36,128 bases of DNA from an uncultured Methylococcaceae bacterium. Lineage in GTDB: Bacteria > Pseudomonadota > Gammaproteobacteria > Methylococcales > Methylomonadaceae. The DNA lies in assembly GCA_903863905.1 (NCBI GenBank), contig CAIPDT010000133.1, positions 1 to 36,128 on the forward strand. Reading direction: 5' to 3'. Shown one piece after another: positions 7,540 through 15,722 of this stretch. How positions within the stretch are numbered: position 1 is the first letter of the stretch; each line of letters begins with the position of its first letter. A program made the position numbers and the translations under genes. The notes beneath the pieces were generated by a model. That model saw only the letters and a program-made list of their open reading frames with translations, did not search any database and was not told the origin of the DNA.

Positions 7540-8219
7540 CCGGCATGTTGGCAAGTGTCAGTAATCTCACTGAAACCAAATTAGTTTTAGCGGTTGGAGT
7601 GGATATTATTGATCTTAAGCAACCGGCTTTAGGAGCCTTAGGGGCACTAGAGTTAACGGATGTTAAGCAGATTGTGACTTATGTAAATGGCCAGTGCCCA
7701 GTCAGTGCAACGGTCGGTGATTTGCCCATGGAACCCACCTTGGTTTTTGAGGCGGTTAAAGCGATGACCGAGACGGGGGTGGATTACATTAAAATAGGTT
7801 TCTTTCCGGGTAATGATTGGCAAGGTACTTTAGATCGCCTTGCGGAATTGACCGCACAGCAGCATCGGTTAATTGCGGTTTTATTTGCGGATAGTCCGAT
7901 TGATTTACGATTTTTAAATGCTTTAAAAGTCGCTGGCTTTACCGGTGTGATGGTTGATACTATGAATAAAAAGCACGGTTCGTTAACGGAGTTAATGTCG
8001 TCCGTTGCTTTAGACGCTTTTGTTCAATACGCTAAACACTTAGGTTTATTATGTGGCTTAGCCGGCTCCTTAAGATTAGTCGATATTGCGCAACTGTTGC
8101 CTTATCAAGTCGATTATTTAGGCTTTAGAGGTGCTTTATGTTTAGCACATGATCGAGTGGGTGATTTAAATGCGAGCGCTGTATTGCAGATTAAACAAGC
8201 CTTGCACACCTCTTCTTAA
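7536..8219 (+). CDS. mfnB: (5-formylfuran-3-yl)methyl phosphate synthase
   Basis: 227 residues of the MfnB (DUF556) family. It converts two glyceraldehyde-3-phosphate molecules to 4-(hydroxymethyl)-2-furancarboxaldehyde phosphate, the first committed step toward methanofuran, or methylofuran in methylotrophs. Diagnostic segments are MLASVSNLTE (4-13), GVDIIDLKQPALGALGA (21-37, Schiff-base Lys28), SATVGDLP (57-64), DYIKIGFF (83-90, Lys86), VDTMNKKHGSL (140-150, Lys145/146), GLAGSL and LGFRGALC near the C-terminus. All lysines of the mechanism appear present. It is the last gene of the operon, starting within the DUF447 stop (ATGA). The 130-bp gap after it contains the ispG promoter, so ispG is probably separate. 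The presence of MfnB beside the methanopterin-type genes strongly supports an H4MPT/methylofuran formaldehyde-oxidation pathway in this organism. Confidence 0.92.
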   Translation: MTGMLASVSNLTETKLVLAVGVDIIDLKQPALGALGALELTDVKQIVTYVNGQCPVSATVGDLPMEPTLVFEAVKAMTETGVDYIKIGFFPGNDWQGTLDRLAELTAQQHRLIAVLFADSPIDLRFLNALKVAGFTGVMVDTMNKKHGSLTELMSSVALDAFVQYAKHLGLLCGLAGSLRLVDIAQLLPYQVDYLGFRGALCLAHDRVGDLNASAVLQIKQALHTSS

Positions 8220-8305
8220 CTATCAGCGCTGGCATTGTTTATTTAATAAATTTCTTTGAGATGACAAAATAGATAAATTCATTCTGTTACTCTCAAGGTA
8301 TCGCG

Positions 8306-8311
8306 TATAAT
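8306..8311 (+). promoter_or_regulatory. Probable -10 element for ispG
   Basis: A perfect TATAAT 37 bp before the ispG start. The -35 position (8283-8288, TCTGTT) is poor, so the promoter may be weak or activated. Confidence 0.4.
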
Positions 8312-8348
8312 TTGTCAGTAACTGCAACTTTTTTAAAAGATTTAGACT

Positions 8349-9572
8349 ATGTCAATTAGCCTTAGAAAAATTACCCATCAAGTTTTAGTCGGCGATGTTA
8401 AAGTGGGCGGGGGCGCTCCTATCGTTATCCAGTCCATGACCAATACAGATACTGTTAATGTAGACGCCACGGTTAAACAAATTATAGAGTTGGCCACCGC
8501 CGGTTCTGAGTTAGTTCGTATTACAGTTAATTCAGAAGAAGCGGCTAAAGCCGTTGCTGAGATCCGTAATACTTTAAATCAAAAAGGCTGTACGGTTCCT
8601 ATTGTTGGCGATTTTCATTTTAACGGCCATAAACTTTTAGAAAAGTATCCTGATTGTGCTCAAGCCCTAGATAAATATCGTATCAATCCGGGTAACGTGG
8701 GTCGTGGTAAAAGCCGTGATCCACAATTTCAACAAATGATTGAGTTTGCTGTTCAATACAACAAACCGGTTCGTATTGGTGTTAATGGCGGTAGTTTAGA
8801 TCAAGCTGTTTTAACACGCTTATTAGATGATAATAGAGCTTTAAAAATACCGGAGTCTTTAGCGGCCGTAACCCGTAAAGCGATTGTCTTATCGGCCTTA
8901 GAAAGCGCGGCTAAAGCGGAAGAACTGGGTTTAGGTAAAGACAAAATTATCTTGTCTTGCAAAATCAGTAATGTGCAAGAATTGATTAATATTTATGAAG
9001 ACTTATCCAGTCGCTGTGATTATGCTTTGCATTTGGGCTTAACTGAAGCAGGCATGGGTTCTAAAGGGATTGTATCGTCTTCTGCTGCACTTTCTGTGTT
9101 AATGCAGCAAGGCATTGGTGATACGATTCGGATTTCTTTAACCCCCGAACCCGGCGCGTCAAGAACCCAAGAAGTAATTGTGGGTCAGGAAATTTTACAA
9201 ACAATGGGGTTTCGTTCATTTACGCCAATGGTTATTTCATGTCCAGGTTGTGGTCGTACCACCAGTGATTATTTCCAAAAGTTAGCGATGGATATACAAA
9301 CCTATCTACGTGACCAAATGCCTATTTGGCGTCATCAGTATCCAGGTGTTGAAGCTATGGAAATTGCGGTTATGGGTTGTGTGGTTAATGGTCCAGGTGA
9401 AAGTAAAAATGCTAATATTGGAATTAGTTTGCCCGGTACTGGCGAAACTCCAGTAGCTCCAGTGTTTGAAGACGGTGAGAAAACAGTTACCTTAAAAGGC
9501 GATAGAATCGCTGAAGAGTTCCAAGAAATTGTGCAACGTTATATAGAAACACATTACGCACCTAAAGCGTAA
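8349..9572 (+). CDS. ispG: 4-hydroxy-3-methylbut-2-enyl diphosphate synthase
   Basis: 407 residues. It reduces methylerythritol cyclodiphosphate to HMBPP, the penultimate step of the MEP isoprenoid pathway, using a [4Fe-4S] cluster. [10 protein letters not shown] (27-36) and the TIM-barrel segments [10 protein letters not shown] (111-120) and [15 protein letters not shown] are present. The cluster ligands are visible as SCPGCGRT (C298, C301) and [10 protein letters not shown] (C344, E351). It has the two-domain bacterial form without the plant-type insert. It follows mfnB by 129 bp with its own TATAAT and is followed by two terminators, so it is likely monocistronic. The partner enzyme ispH is also in this window (24477-25436). 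Both are iron-sulfur enzymes. Confidence 0.96.
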   Translation: MSISLRKITHQVLVGDVKVGGGAPIVIQSMTNTDTVNVDATVKQIIELATAGSELVRITVNSEEAAKAVAEIRNTLNQKGCTVPIVGDFHFNGHKLLEKYPDCAQALDKYRINPGNVGRGKSRDPQFQQMIEFAVQYNKPVRIGVNGGSLDQAVLTRLLDDNRALKIPESLAAVTRKAIVLSALESAAKAEELGLGKDKIILSCKISNVQELINIYEDLSSRCDYALHLGLTEAGMGSKGIVSSSAALSVLMQQGIGDTIRISLTPEPGASRTQEVIVGQEILQTMGFRSFTPMVISCPGCGRTTSDYFQKLAMDIQTYLRDQMPIWRHQYPGVEAMEIAVMGCVVNGPGESKNANIGISLPGTGETPVAPVFEDGEKTVTLKGDRIAEEFQEIVQRYIETHYAPKA

Positions 9573-9594
9573 AAAACAAACAAGTCTTCTTATT

Positions 9595-9632
9595 GAGTAG
9601 GGACTGTACGTTGAGTCTGTCCTTACTCTTTT
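9595..9632 (+). terminator. Rho-independent terminator of ispG
   Basis: GAGTAGGGAC (9595-9604) pairs with GTCCTTACTC (9619-9628, one G-U pair), with inner AGTC/GACT complementarity, followed by TTTT. It lies 23 bp after the ispG stop. Confidence 0.65.
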
Positions 9633-9703
9633 AGACTAGGGTGTTGTAAGCAGGGTTATCAAAGAAATTTTACATCTATTTTGAATCTGTTTTATTACCT
9701 ATA

Positions 9704-9743
9704 AAAAAAGGCCCCTGAAGCTGGTACTTCAGGGGCCTTTTTT
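9704..9743. terminator. Strong bidirectional terminator between ispG and the multicopper oxidase
   Basis: AAAAAGGCCCCTGAAG pairs perfectly with CTTCAGGGGCCTTTTT around a CTGGTA loop. The A run on one side and T run on the other allow it to act on both strands between the convergent genes. Confidence 0.92.
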
Positions 9744-9783
9744 GTGTCTATGCTTTTAAAGTATCACCCACTTTTAACGCTGA

Positions 9784-9821
9784 CCCACTCACTATTAAAC
9801 AGACTATGCGTAATGAGTGGG
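9784..9821. repeat. Inverted repeat at the 3' end of the multicopper oxidase gene
   Basis: CCCACTCA (9784-9791) and TGAGTGGG (9814-9821), perfect 8-bp arms around 22 nt, 12 bp past the minus-strand stop. No T run is present; it may stabilise the mRNA end. Confidence 0.4.
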
Positions 9822-9832
9822 AGATTAGGTGG

Positions 9833-11599
9833 CTATTTCTTGGCAAGTTTACTGCGACTTAATTCAATCAGTTTAACGACTGCCGCTTGTAAAGGTTCAC
9901 GTTTTACGTAACCGGTATAAGCGAGTAAGCCCATGATTAAGCCAAAGAACAGTTTCTCAAAAGCAGAGTAGCCACTGTCTTGTTGTGCGGCGGTTGCGGC
10001 TATGTCAGACGCTTTAACCGCGGGTGTTTGAACGGCGACTTTAGCCGATTTAATTTCACCTTTTAAGTCAGGTAAACCTAAACTACCCCAGGTGTCATAT
10101 TCTTGCCAAATAGGGTATTTGCCTTGCCATAATGCTTTAGAGAAATAAGGCGCTAAGCTCATGCCGTGTGCCTTAGGAATCCCTCTTTCATCGACAAAGT
10201 CTTTGTAAACCACTAAGCTGATGTCACCCCCTTCACCGCGGCCATTGGTGGTAAATGATTTTTCAACGTGATCATGAAACATCCAAATACCTTGGCCGTA
10301 GCTATTTAAGCCATCATCAACGCCATTTAATTCTAAATCAATACGTTGTGCGGGTACCATGCCGTGTACGTCACGTTGGATATAAGACCCAGGACCGTTA
10401 TCAACACCATCATAATGTGTAATGGTAGGTTTATGGCCGTGGATGTGCATCGCTAATGATTCGGTATGACCGTTCAAGATACGTAACTTAACTTTTTGAT
10501 TCTCTTCCATGTGAATCAATGATTCCCTTAAGGTATAAGGGAATGAACGACCATTGAGCATAAAATAATCGTCAGTCGCATCCGTGGTGTCATATTCCGT
10601 GTTCATGTGTTTTGCAATGAGACGCGGATCATTGGCCGATCTAGCTACAATTTCATGTAACTCTTTATCAGCAGACTGATAATGTAAATCATATTCGCGG
10701 GCGTATTTTTCAAGGACAGCCACCGAAGGATGACGCACTTGTCCAGCACCGACATTTAAAGTTTGTACCCAGTTATTAGGACGGTTTTCTTCAACAACAA
10801 AGATACCTTGTAAGCCCATTGGGATATGCGTATGGGGTTGTACATGGCAATGGTAATACATGGTGCCGGGTTGGCGAGGTTTAATCACATAGGTTTTGCT
10901 TTCGCCAGGCATGGTATCCATGTTACTGGTTTGTCCTACACCGTCGTTTCCAGCGCCCGAATGATCCATATAAGGGTGATCTATCCCATGTAAATGTATA
11001 GAGTGGGGTAAGTAATGCGTATTTTCTAAGATGATCCAAATCACATCATCTTGTTCAACACGAATAACAGGTGAAGGCACTCTAAGCAGGGGGTTTGCTT
11101 CTAACTCATACAGACTCTTGGTTGACATGTCGCGGGTTTTAGGGGCATAAACCCAAAAGGTGGGTTGAATGCCGGGCGAAATGTCATAAGTAGTGGTTAT
11201 ATCTTTCATGTCAGGCGAATGCCCGTTGAGTTCAACCACTTCAAGTTTGATGACAATTTTATCAGGGTCACCGTCTCCATCGGTATCATCTGATACTGTG
11301 ATAGCATCGGCGGCCAATTGTGTGGCCATTAAGGTATCCATTGAAATGCCGTTGGTACCTTTTACAAAAGCAGCGATGTCCGCTGGATTGTCAGGATTAC
11401 AAAGTTTAGATTCTTGTATCTTAACACCATCGACAGTTTGTTCTTTACGCCATGCCGGATCGGTAAATTCAGAACACACTTCTTCTACAGGGCCTAAGTC
11501 TACTTTTGCTGTAGGAGGGAGTTCCGTGGCAGCCTGCGCTAAGCTGTGCATTAGAACTAATGCGACCCCCCCAGTCAAAGTAATTATTTTTTTATACAT
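9833..11599 (-). CDS. Membrane-anchored two-domain multicopper oxidase
   Basis: 588 residues from the ATG at 11599, chosen because GAGG lies seven bases upstream and MYKKIITLTGGVALVLMHSL then AQA gives a clean signal peptide; an upstream ATG at 11641 would spoil it. Domain 1 carries HSIHLHG (H199, H202, H204) and HCHVQPHTHIPMG (H250, C251, H252, H256, M261), i.e. trinuclear ligands plus a full type 1 copper site. Domain 2 carries MHIHGH (H385, H387) and FHDHVEKSF (H442, H444), where Asp443 replaces the usual Cys, so no type 1 site is expected there. An acidic DDTDGDGDPD (104-113) looks like a calcium-binding loop. A hydrophobic helix (about 550-565) near the C-terminus should anchor it in the inner membrane facing the periplasm. 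Substrate unknown; copper or phenol oxidation are possibilities. Confidence 0.85.
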   Translation of the reverse strand: MYKKIITLTGGVALVLMHSLAQAATELPPTAKVDLGPVEEVCSEFTDPAWRKEQTVDGVKIQESKLCNPDNPADIAAFVKGTNGISMDTLMATQLAADAITVSDDTDGDGDPDKIVIKLEVVELNGHSPDMKDITTTYDISPGIQPTFWVYAPKTRDMSTKSLYELEANPLLRVPSPVIRVEQDDVIWIILENTHYLPHSIHLHGIDHPYMDHSGAGNDGVGQTSNMDTMPGESKTYVIKPRQPGTMYYHCHVQPHTHIPMGLQGIFVVEENRPNNWVQTLNVGAGQVRHPSVAVLEKYAREYDLHYQSADKELHEIVARSANDPRLIAKHMNTEYDTTDATDDYFMLNGRSFPYTLRESLIHMEENQKVKLRILNGHTESLAMHIHGHKPTITHYDGVDNGPGSYIQRDVHGMVPAQRIDLELNGVDDGLNSYGQGIWMFHDHVEKSFTTNGRGEGGDISLVVYKDFVDERGIPKAHGMSLAPYFSKALWQGKYPIWQEYDTWGSLGLPDLKGEIKSAKVAVQTPAVKASDIAATAAQQDSGYSAFEKLFFGLIMGLLAYTGYVKREPLQAAVVKLIELSRSKLAKK

Positions 11600-11705
11600 A
11601 CAAGAACCTCGGAAACACTGGATTAAGAAATGAAATGTCATTTCAACAACGGTATATTTATTATCCTCATTATTTTAACTGATATTTTGCTTTAAGTCTT
11701 ATTCG

Positions 11706-11715
11706 ACTGATCAGT
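11706..11715. repeat. 10-bp palindrome in the divergent multicopper oxidase/hsp70 promoter region
   Basis: A perfect ACTGATCAGT in the 274-bp region between two divergent genes. It is short, and a chance occurrence is possible. The rest of the region is AT-rich with no visible gene. Confidence 0.25.
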
Positions 11716-11795
11716 TGAGTGAAGAATATTGTTAAAAAAGGTAAAAGTTAACCCTAAGATTTAAAAAAAAATTATACTAACCTCACTAAAGCATT

Positions 11796-11835
11796 AAGAG
11801 GACGTTAATGGCATGATAATTAATAGCCTCTTTTT
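11796..11835 (+). promoter_or_regulatory. Leader hairpin with U tract before the Hsp70-like gene
   Basis: AAGAGG (11796-11801) pairs with CCTCTT (11827-11832), and inside it TTAAT pairs with ATTAA. T residues follow the stem to 11835. It ends about 40 bp before the GTG start. It looks like an attenuator or terminator; the leader that follows is unstructured and rich in AAC/AAT. Confidence 0.4.
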
Positions 11836-11873
11836 CTATTAACAACAATAACAATAAAATATAACCTTAGATC

Positions 11874-14660
11874 GTGAAAAAGCAATCTCAACACTATATA
11901 GTCGGTATAGATTTAGGCACTACTCATACCGTTGTCGCTTACGCTAGCACTGAAAAAAACAATCAAACCATCGAGTTATTAGCGATTGAGCAACTTGTTG
12001 CGCCCGGGCAAGTTGCCGCGCGACCTTTACTGCCTTCAGTACGTTATCATCCTGCCCCCGAAGAACTTTCAGCCGCTGATATCGCTTTTCCAAGTTACGG
12101 TGCGGATTCTCAACTCTCAGAGTCATTAGTGGTGATTGGTGAAGCCGCCCGGTTATTAGGGGCCAAAACGAAAGGTCGTTTTGTTACCAGTGCAAAAAGT
12201 TGGTTATCTCATCCATCAGTGGATCATAATGCCGCCATATTGCCTTGGGGTAGCAGTGATGAAGTGAGTAAGGTGTCACCGATTGATGCCAGTGCCAGTT
12301 ATTTAGCGCATATTCGCACGGTTTGGAGACATAAATTCCCCGATGCTCCCTTAGAAGAACAAGATTTAGTGATCACCGTGCCGGCCTCTTTTGATGAAGC
12401 CGCACGGTCTTTAACTTTAGAAGCGGCTAAAATTGCAGGCTTACCTCAGGTACGGCTGTTAGAAGAACCCCAAGCGGTTTGTTACGATTGGTTAAGATTA
12501 CATACGTCTACGTTAAAGCAAGCCTTGACCGATGTGCATCTGTTATTAGTGTGTGATGTAGGCGGTGGCACGACCGATTTAACCCTCATTAAAGTTGAGG
12601 CCGGGGAGCATGAACCTAAGCTAACTCGTATTGGCGTTGGCGATCATCTCATGTTAGGCGGGGATAATATTGATCTTGCCCTCGCGCATTTAGTTGAAAG
12701 TCGTTTAGGTGATCAGAATAAACGCTTATCAGCGGCAGATTTGTCGCAATTATTAGAGCAATGCCGTATAGCAAAAGAGCAACTGTTGGCTAAAGATGCA
12801 CCGGAACAAGTTTCTGTTACCTTATTGGGGGGCGGTTCAAAGTTAATTGGGGGTTCTCGGTCAGTGGTGTTAACCCGAGATGAGGTTCACACCTTGGCTT
12901 TAGATGGCTTTTTTCCGTTATCATCTATAGACGATTTACCTGATCGAAAACGCAGTGGCATGGTTGAGTTTGGACTACCTTATGCCGCAGAACCCGCGAT
13001 TAGTAAACATATTGCCGGTTTTTTAAAGTTACATGCAACCGCCTCAACTGAAGCATTAAAAGGGCAGGGCCGAGTACCGGATGCTTTATTATTAAATGGC
13101 GGGGTATTTAGAAGTCAGCCCATTACCGAGCGTTTATTAAGCTTATTAAATTCTTGGAGTACGCAACCGCCTAAGTTATTAGAAAACAAACATCCTGAAT
13201 TGTCTGTTGCGTATGGTGCAGTCAGTTATGCGATGGCTAGACGGGATAAAAAATTAAAAATTGGCGGTGGTTCGGCTCGAAGTTATTTTCTGTTAGTCGA
13301 TACGGAGCATTCAACTGAGCAACAAGGTATTTGTATTTTGCCGAGAGGCAGTGAGGAAGGCGACGAAGTTATTTTAAAAGATCGACATTTTGCCTTGCGT
13401 TTAGGTGTGCCGGTGCGGTTTCATTTGGCATCAACGACTGGAGATGCCGAGTTTAAGCCGGGAGATATTGTTGATATCACCGATCATTTTTATTCACTAC
13501 CGCCACTGGCCGTGGCTTTTGAAGGTGATCCGAGTCGACCTAATGCTGAAGCGATTGTGCAATTGGCCGTGACCCAAACAGAAATCGGGACGCTTAAAAT
13601 AGAATGTGTGGCGGTTGAAAATAAAGATCAACGCTGGAATGTGGAGTTTCAGATTCGTAAGAAAAGAGGTGGTTTAACGACCTCAGTCGAAGCGACTTTG
13701 CCAGCGCAATTTGACAGCGCTGTTGAAAAAATGCAGACAATATTTGGTTCAAAATCTAAACACGTTGAACCAAACGCTATTAAAAACTTACGTGCCGATT
13801 TAGAAAAACAATTGGGTATGGCGCGATCAGAATGGGAAACGCCTTTACTCAGAGCTTTGTTTACGGCTTTATTAGAGAGTGCTCGTTATAATCGTCGCTC
13901 AGAGCATCATGAGCGTGTTTGGTTGAGTTTAGTGGGTTTTTGTTTGCGTCCAGGTTTTGGCTATCCTTTAGACGATTGGCGGGTAGAGCAACTTTGGAAA
14001 CAGTATCCACAGGGCATTCAATTTGTAAACGAAACTCAGAATTGGACTGAATGGTGGACTTTATGGCGTCGTATTGCTGGCGGTTTATCCATAGAGGCTC
14101 AGGAGCAAATATTCACGGATATCTCGAAATATCTTAATCCAGCCGCCGCTAGACAACCGGGTGTGGCTAAGCAAATTAAGACCCGAGGTTATGATGATAT
14201 TGTGCGTTTGGCCGCGGTCATGGAGCGACTTCCCGTTGATAAAAAGATTCAGTTAGGCGACTGGTTATTAAAGCGCTTACAAAAAGCCAGTGAACCCAGT
14301 CAAACTTGGTGGGCGGTGGGTCGAATTGGGGCGAGGTTACCTTTTCATGGCAGTCGTCATAATGTCATTCCGGCTGAAATAGTCAGTGTCTGGTTGCAGC
14401 AGATATTGGCAGAAGATTGGAAGAAAAATTTACATGCCGCGTTTGCTGCCACGTTAATTGCTCGGATGAGTGGAGATCGGGACCAAGATATTGAAGATAC
14501 GTTACGGGAACAAATTGTAGCTAAATTAAAACTGAGTAAAGCGCCGGTTTCTTGGATAGAAATGGTTGAACACTTTAAAGAATTGGATGAACGTGAAGAA
14601 AAACAAATGTTCGGTGAAGCCTTACCACCCGGACTCAAGTTAATTAATATCAATCAGTAA
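11874..14660 (+). CDS. Hsp70-family protein with C-terminal DUF3731
   Basis: 928 residues, far longer than DnaK (about 640). The N-terminal actin-like ATPase has phosphate-1 IVGIDLGTTHTVVAY (9-23), the ITVPASFDEAAR segment, LLEEPQAVCYDW, phosphate-2 CDVGGGTTDLTLI, and the LLNGGVFRS adenosine-region motif. The middle resembles a substrate-binding beta region (RFHLASTTGDAEFKPGD). The final 300 or so residues are helical and match DUF3731, which replaces the DnaK lid. Such proteins are Hsp70-like ATPases of unknown client; no J-protein or GrpE gene is nearby. The start is GTG with no visible Shine-Dalgarno but a CAA/AAT-rich leader, so translation initiation may rely on ribosomal protein S1. A small membrane protein gene follows by 16 bp and is probably co-transcribed. 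Confidence 0.85.
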   Translation: MKKQSQHYIVGIDLGTTHTVVAYASTEKNNQTIELLAIEQLVAPGQVAARPLLPSVRYHPAPEELSAADIAFPSYGADSQLSESLVVIGEAARLLGAKTKGRFVTSAKSWLSHPSVDHNAAILPWGSSDEVSKVSPIDASASYLAHIRTVWRHKFPDAPLEEQDLVITVPASFDEAARSLTLEAAKIAGLPQVRLLEEPQAVCYDWLRLHTSTLKQALTDVHLLLVCDVGGGTTDLTLIKVEAGEHEPKLTRIGVGDHLMLGGDNIDLALAHLVESRLGDQNKRLSAADLSQLLEQCRIAKEQLLAKDAPEQVSVTLLGGGSKLIGGSRSVVLTRDEVHTLALDGFFPLSSIDDLPDRKRSGMVEFGLPYAAEPAISKHIAGFLKLHATASTEALKGQGRVPDALLLNGGVFRSQPITERLLSLLNSWSTQPPKLLENKHPELSVAYGAVSYAMARRDKKLKIGGGSARSYFLLVDTEHSTEQQGICILPRGSEEGDEVILKDRHFALRLGVPVRFHLASTTGDAEFKPGDIVDITDHFYSLPPLAVAFEGDPSRPNAEAIVQLAVTQTEIGTLKIECVAVENKDQRWNVEFQIRKKRGGLTTSVEATLPAQFDSAVEKMQTIFGSKSKHVEPNAIKNLRADLEKQLGMARSEWETPLLRALFTALLESARYNRRSEHHERVWLSLVGFCLRPGFGYPLDDWRVEQLWKQYPQGIQFVNETQNWTEWWTLWRRIAGGLSIEAQEQIFTDISKYLNPAAARQPGVAKQIKTRGYDDIVRLAAVMERLPVDKKIQLGDWLLKRLQKASEPSQTWWAVGRIGARLPFHGSRHNVIPAEIVSVWLQQILAEDWKKNLHAAFAATLIARMSGDRDQDIEDTLREQIVAKLKLSKAPVSWIEMVEHFKELDEREEKQMFGEALPPGLKLININQ

Positions 14661-14676
14661 TGGGGGTTTATTATTT

Positions 14677-15018
14677 ATGAAATGGATGGGTGCGACGGCT
14701 GTTGTAGGTTTTATTGTCCTTTATTTTATTGATGCCGCTTTTAAGCTTTCAATATTTGATGGTGAGTTATTAGTCCATAGTGCGATCCGGTTTTTTACCG
14801 GATTTATCCTGATTGGTGTCGGCGTGTTTTATACTCATAAACTGAAATTAAAAAGTGCAGCATATCTTATTTTGGCTATTGTCATCTCGGACGATGCTTT
14901 AGATTACTTTAGAAAAGTTGAAGACTTCAGGTTTGAGATTATTCTACTCAGTGTTTATATGCTGATGTGGGGTGCTGCCATGGGGTATGTGAGCATGAAA
15001 TATTTTGAAAATAAGTAA
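14677..15018 (+). CDS. Small integral membrane protein, function unknown
   Basis: 113 residues with about four hydrophobic segments: 4-19 (WMGATAVVGFIVLYFI), 36-52 (SAIRFFTGFILIGVGVF), 60-72 (SAAYLILAIVISD) and 86-105 (FEIILLSVYMLMWGAAMGYV). A charged loop, DDALDYFRKVEDFRFE, sits between the third and fourth segments. No family is recognised. It starts 16 bp after the Hsp70-like gene, with a purine-rich TGGGGG upstream, and ends at a strong hairpin, so it is probably the second gene of that operon. A link to the Hsp70-like ATPase is only positional. Confidence 0.6.
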   Translation: MKWMGATAVVGFIVLYFIDAAFKLSIFDGELLVHSAIRFFTGFILIGVGVFYTHKLKLKSAAYLILAIVISDDALDYFRKVEDFRFEIILLSVYMLMWGAAMGYVSMKYFENK

Positions 15019-15026
15019 TTCCACTC

Positions 15027-15056
15027 GAGACCTGATAAGTCATCAGGTCTCTTAAA
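15027..15056 (+). terminator. Hairpin after the small membrane protein gene
   Basis: GAGACCTGAT (15027-15036), loop AAGTC, ATCAGGTCTC (15042-15051): a perfect 10-bp stem. Only TT follows, so termination may be incomplete and the cupin gene 20 bp on may be read through. Confidence 0.6.
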
Positions 15057-15076
15057 ACTAACAGGATACGTTCTTT

Positions 15077-15439
15077 ATGAAAGCACAGATTTTAAAAGTA
15101 AACGAAGTGGATGAGTATTATTTTGATGAAGGCTGTTATATTTTAGAGCTGTCTAACTCAGAAACAGATCCCGATGTATCGATCGCAAGAGCCAAGGTTA
15201 AACCGGGCGTGACGACACAATTGCATCGCTTAACGGGTGTTATAGAGCGGTATGTTATTTTGTCTGGCTTGGGGGTTGTTGAAGTGGCTGAGCAAGAGCC
15301 AGAACCCGTTTCAACTGGGGATGTGGTTATTATTCCTCCCTTGTGTCCTCAGAGAATTACGAATGTGGGAACGGAAGATTTAGTGTTCTTAGCGATTTGT
15401 TCCCCACGGTTTACGACCCATGTTTATGAGAATGTATGA
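15077..15439 (+). CDS. Cupin-domain protein
   Basis: 120 residues forming a single small beta barrel. Cupin motif 1 is seen as PGVTTQLHRLTGVIERYVIL (residues 43-62), with His50 and Glu57 but Leu52 where a second His is usual. Motif 2 is GDVVIIPPLCPQRITNVG (81-98), with Gln92 in place of the conserved His. So only part of the metal site of a typical cupin is present, and it may bind metal differently or not at all. Substrate unknown. AGGA lies nine bases before the start. A hairpin at 15027 separates it from the preceding gene, and about 280 bp of AT-rich DNA follows it. Confidence 0.75.
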   Translation: MKAQILKVNEVDEYYFDEGCYILELSNSETDPDVSIARAKVKPGVTTQLHRLTGVIERYVILSGLGVVEVAEQEPEPVSTGDVVIIPPLCPQRITNVGTEDLVFLAICSPRFTTHVYENV

Positions 15440-15722
15440 AAAGCCATGATTTTAATTTGTAAGGATGCGGAATAATCTCTAAATTATCTTTCCTGAGTTA
15501 TAGACTTCATATTATAGGAAAAACTGTTTACCTGTCTGAAAAAATAGTAGACACTATGAGAAATATAAGTTGTTTAAAGAGAATATAGATAATTGTGTGG
15601 CTGATCTTGCTAGGTACTTTAAATTTAACATACAATCTTTAATGACTATGAAGTTTAAATTGATTTATAAAAAAATCGAAAAATTGATTGTTTAAAGTAT
15701 AAACATAAAGAGAGGAAGTAAG
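15440..15722. other. AT-rich intergenic region, no gene seen
   Basis: Many stops in all frames and runs of A and T. TGTCT and AGACA flank an A-rich stretch near 15532-15553 as a weak inverted repeat. No coding frame, RNA motif or clear terminator was recognised. It marks the edge of the AT-rich sulfotransferase segment. GAGAGGAAG just before 15723 is the ribosome-binding site of the next gene. Confidence 0.4.

Noticed and set aside
11193-11633. 146-residue open frame antisense to the multicopper oxidase N-terminus
   Set aside because: It is a Ser/Thr/Val-rich mirror of a clearly coding region, with no recognisable domain.
11600-11641. Upstream start for the multicopper oxidase at 11641
   Set aside because: It would bury the signal peptide behind 14 residues; the ATG at 11599 has a ribosome-binding site and a normal signal sequence.
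15520-15560. Insertion-sequence end (TGTCT...AGACA) in the AT-rich gap
   Set aside because: The repeat is short and imperfect, with no transposase sequence or target duplication nearby.
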